Positions 4,876 to 6,712 of a stretch of DNA of 6,712 nt are shown here, one piece after another. The stretch lies in NCBI GenBank assembly GCA_015222065.1, contig JADFUQ010000143.1:1-6712 (forward strand). The letters run 5' to 3'. The position numbers were made by a program, and so were the translations under genes. Source of the stretch: Bacteroidota bacterium. Lineage in GTDB: Bacteria; Bacteroidota; Bacteroidia; Bacteroidales; VadinHA17. Position 1 is the first letter of the stretch; every line of letters begins with the position of its first letter. Under the pieces are notes generated by a model. That model saw only the letters and a list, made by a program, of their open reading frames with translations. It ran no database searches and was not told the origin of the DNA.

Positions 4876-6712
4876 TTATTTCCAATCGGGAACCCTGCCC
4901 GGTGTCCACGGCGCACCTGCTTTATCCATTTGTTTTTCAAGTTCCTTAAGTTCTTGTTCGCCAATTTTCTTTAGTTTTTCAATAAGTGGCGGAAGCTTTA
5001 CAGAGAGGATATTATAAGCATCTTCTTCTGTCTGGGTTAGGGGTGCGGTAGAACCATAATGAGTATATGCCATATTTCTTAATCTTCTCTGCAACGGCAT
5101 TTGCCCTGGTGGCACCTCTTCCCAGCTTGCTTTTGCGCTATGGCCGTAAAATATAAATTCAATTTTATCAATCTCGTTTCTGATTCTCTTTGCTTCAGTG
5201 ATCATTTCGGGAGTTGAATCGGGCATCCTGTAGAGAGTTTGAAGGATATATTCAACTTTTTCACTAAGATCTGATGCATACCTCATTGCTCCTTGCATAG
5301 TACCGGCAAGTTCACCGGCCTTTTCCTGGAATTCAAACACCTCTTTCCGGTTTTCTGCCGGAATAGTTGTATTATTGAGAGCCACGACGTTGAATTCAAT
5401 CGGACTAACCAGTTCTGTTACTTTTCCCTGAAAAACTTTAGAGATGGAAACCTTATACATTCCCGGAATAGCAAGAATCCTTCCGCCACCGTCTGCCATA
5501 GGATCGAATTCATCATTTTTCAGACGTACGGGAGAAGTGGATTCGTACTTAAGATCCCATGTTATTCTCTGAATCCCTTTTGACGCTTTAGTTGTGAATT
5601 TCCTGACAATATTATCCTGATTATTATATATAGTGAAACGGATATGGGGCTTTTCTTCTTTACCTTCTTCCCTAAGTTCATCCCATGATAACACTTCAAT
5701 CTTTTCACTTTTTTTGAACTGTTCCTTCTCTTTTTCTTTTCTTAAGTCCTTTTGGGTTTTAAGCCCTTCTTTTAAATAGTAAGTAAAAGTAGCTCCGAAT
5801 GGAGGATTTTTACCCATGTAAGGTGTTGAACCCTGACCATATCTTCCTCCTTTTCTGATATATACCAGAGCGTCTTTAATTGGAAAAACATGTGCATTCT
5901 CTTCAAGAACTTCAGGTTTGAATGATCTAAGTGGAGTATAATTATCTAAGATGTAGAAACCGCGTCCAAATGTAGCTAATACCAGATCGTTTTCCCTTTT
6001 CTGGATAACCATATCCCTGACAGCAACCGTGGGTATTCCTGATTTCAACTGCTCCCATTCTTTGCCTCCGTCTATAGAGAAAAATGCTCCGAATTCAGTG
6101 CCAACAAAGAGCAGATCAGGATTTACATAATCCTGTTCAATGGTATGTACAGTTCCGTTGTCAGGAAGGTTGCTGCTTATCGGTTTCCAGGTTTGTCCCT
6201 TATCAGTACTTTTTAAGATATAGGGTATAAAATCATCTCTTTTCCGGTTATCAAAAGCAGCATAAACAATATTTTCATCGAATTTGGAAGGGCAGATATC
6301 ACTAACATATGTGTATTTGGGTACTCCTTCAAAATCACCGGTGCTTCGCCAGGTTGTACCTGCATCTTCGGTAATCTGGATCAGTCCGTCATCAGAACCA
6401 ACATACAACAGATCTTCTTTTACTTCCGATTCAGCCAATGATACGATTGTTCCATACTGTGAAGTTGACACATCTTTTCTAACTGCGTCAACGCTCCAGA
6501 ATTTACCCATAACTTTCCAGGTGTTCCTGTCCAGTTGTCTTGTCAGATCATCCGAGATCACTTTCCATGAGTTTCCCCTGTTTTCACTGCGGAACATTTT
6601 ATTGGCAGCAACATAAAGACGTGTATGAGAATGTGGGCTAAGAATTAACGGTGCATTCCAGTTCCATCGGTAAGTATTCTCATCTTTACGGGGTTGTGGT
6701 TGAATGCCAATA
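4876..6712 (-). CDS. VPS10/sortilin-like Asp-box (BNR) repeat protein, glycosyl-hydrolase-like; 5' end outside window
   Basis: The frame is open to the window edge: 38 codons precede the first internal Met (6597), reading IGIQPQPRKDENTYRWNWNAPLI and onward with family-typical SPHSHTRLYVAANK. So this is the C-terminal 611 residues of a larger protein; relatives are about 1000 residues with an N-terminal export signal. In visible numbering, four Asp-box motifs (S/T-x-D-x-G-x-T-W) are at about 42-49 (SENRGNSW, degenerate), 114-121 (TEDAGTTW), 168-175 (STDKGQTW) and 212-219 (SIDGGKEW). They mark blades of a beta-propeller as in sialidases and VPS10 domains. A Lys/Glu-rich stretch (about 320-350) leads to a beta-sandwich-like part (HIRFTIYNNQDN...GMYKVSISKV), then a long helical C-terminus. 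No type IX secretion tail is seen at the end, which is ...GRVPDWK. Enzyme activity is unproven; annotations as glycosyl hydrolase rest on the propeller only. It is probably secreted or cell-surface. Confidence 0.88.
   Translation of the reverse strand, partial: IGIQPQPRKDENTYRWNWNAPLILSPHSHTRLYVAANKMFRSENRGNSWKVISDDLTRQLDRNTWKVMGKFWSVDAVRKDVSTSQYGTIVSLAESEVKEDLLYVGSDDGLIQITEDAGTTWRSTGDFEGVPKYTYVSDICPSKFDENIVYAAFDNRKRDDFIPYILKSTDKGQTWKPISSNLPDNGTVHTIEQDYVNPDLLFVGTEFGAFFSIDGGKEWEQLKSGIPTVAVRDMVIQKRENDLVLATFGRGFYILDNYTPLRSFKPEVLEENAHVFPIKDALVYIRKGGRYGQGSTPYMGKNPPFGATFTYYLKEGLKTQKDLRKEKEKEQFKKSEKIEVLSWDELREEGKEEKPHIRFTIYNNQDNIVRKFTTKASKGIQRITWDLKYESTSPVRLKNDEFDPMADGGGRILAIPGMYKVSISKVFQGKVTELVSPIEFNVVALNNTTIPAENRKEVFEFQEKAGELAGTMQGAMRYASDLSEKVEYILQTLYRMPDSTPEMITEAKRIRNEIDKIEFIFYGHSAKASWEEVPPGQMPLQRRLRNMAYTHYGSTAPLTQTEEDAYNILSVKLPPLIEKLKKIGEQELKELEKQMDKAGAPWTPGRVPDWK

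Noticed and set aside
5293..6616. Plus-strand frames opposite the Asp-box protein (5293-5583, 6284-6616)
   Set aside because: They are antisense shadows of a gene with four Asp-box motifs and a continuous frame to the window edge.

Overview
The window reads as chromosomal DNA of a member of the Bacteroidota. Several things point there. Non-coding DNA is very AT-rich, start codons lack Shine-Dalgarno sequences, and there are good matches to the Bacteroidetes sigma factor promoter (TTTG, about 19 bp, TAnnTTTG). Protein families fit too: a DUF1987/SiaC-like protein, a large Asp-box/VPS10-type glycosyl-hydrolase-like protein, and a secreted barrel-like protein whose signal peptide appears to end in SQ. 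The genus cannot be given from the sequence alone.

Layout. At the left edge, on the minus strand, lie the first 86 codons of an aconitate hydratase. Divergent from it is a complete MacB/FtsX-type ABC transporter permease (441-1682, plus) with no ATPase gene beside it. A 356-bp gap follows, holding a degenerate 8-bp tandem repeat (1697-1756) and a 129-bp foldback element (1811-1939). Next come a SiaC-like phosphoprotein gene (2039-2419, plus) and glyceraldehyde-3-phosphate dehydrogenase (2463-3467, minus). These two converge on one shared bidirectional terminator. Behind the gap promoter is a 177-bp inverted-repeat cassette (3551-3727) enclosing a decayed piece of a four-helix-bundle (S23/IVP-type) gene. 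The right part is all minus strand. In transcription order it holds the 3' part of the Asp-box protein (4876-6712, 5' end outside), a 41-residue lipoprotein gene (4651-4776) that a length cut-off would miss, and a secreted protein of unknown function, probably an outer-membrane barrel (3743-4561).

Functionally this is mostly a housekeeping neighbourhood. Aconitase (TCA cycle) and GAPDH (glycolysis/gluconeogenesis) are central metabolism. The permease, Asp-box protein, small lipoprotein and barrel-like protein are envelope or secreted functions, and the SiaC-like protein is a signalling adaptor. There is no sign of one integrated pathway. The most unusual material is non-coding: two unrelated foldback/inverted-repeat elements, each lying just upstream of a predicted promoter (siaC-like and gap). 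One of them carries the four-helix-bundle relic. I found no tRNA, rRNA, CRISPR array, transposase or phage gene.
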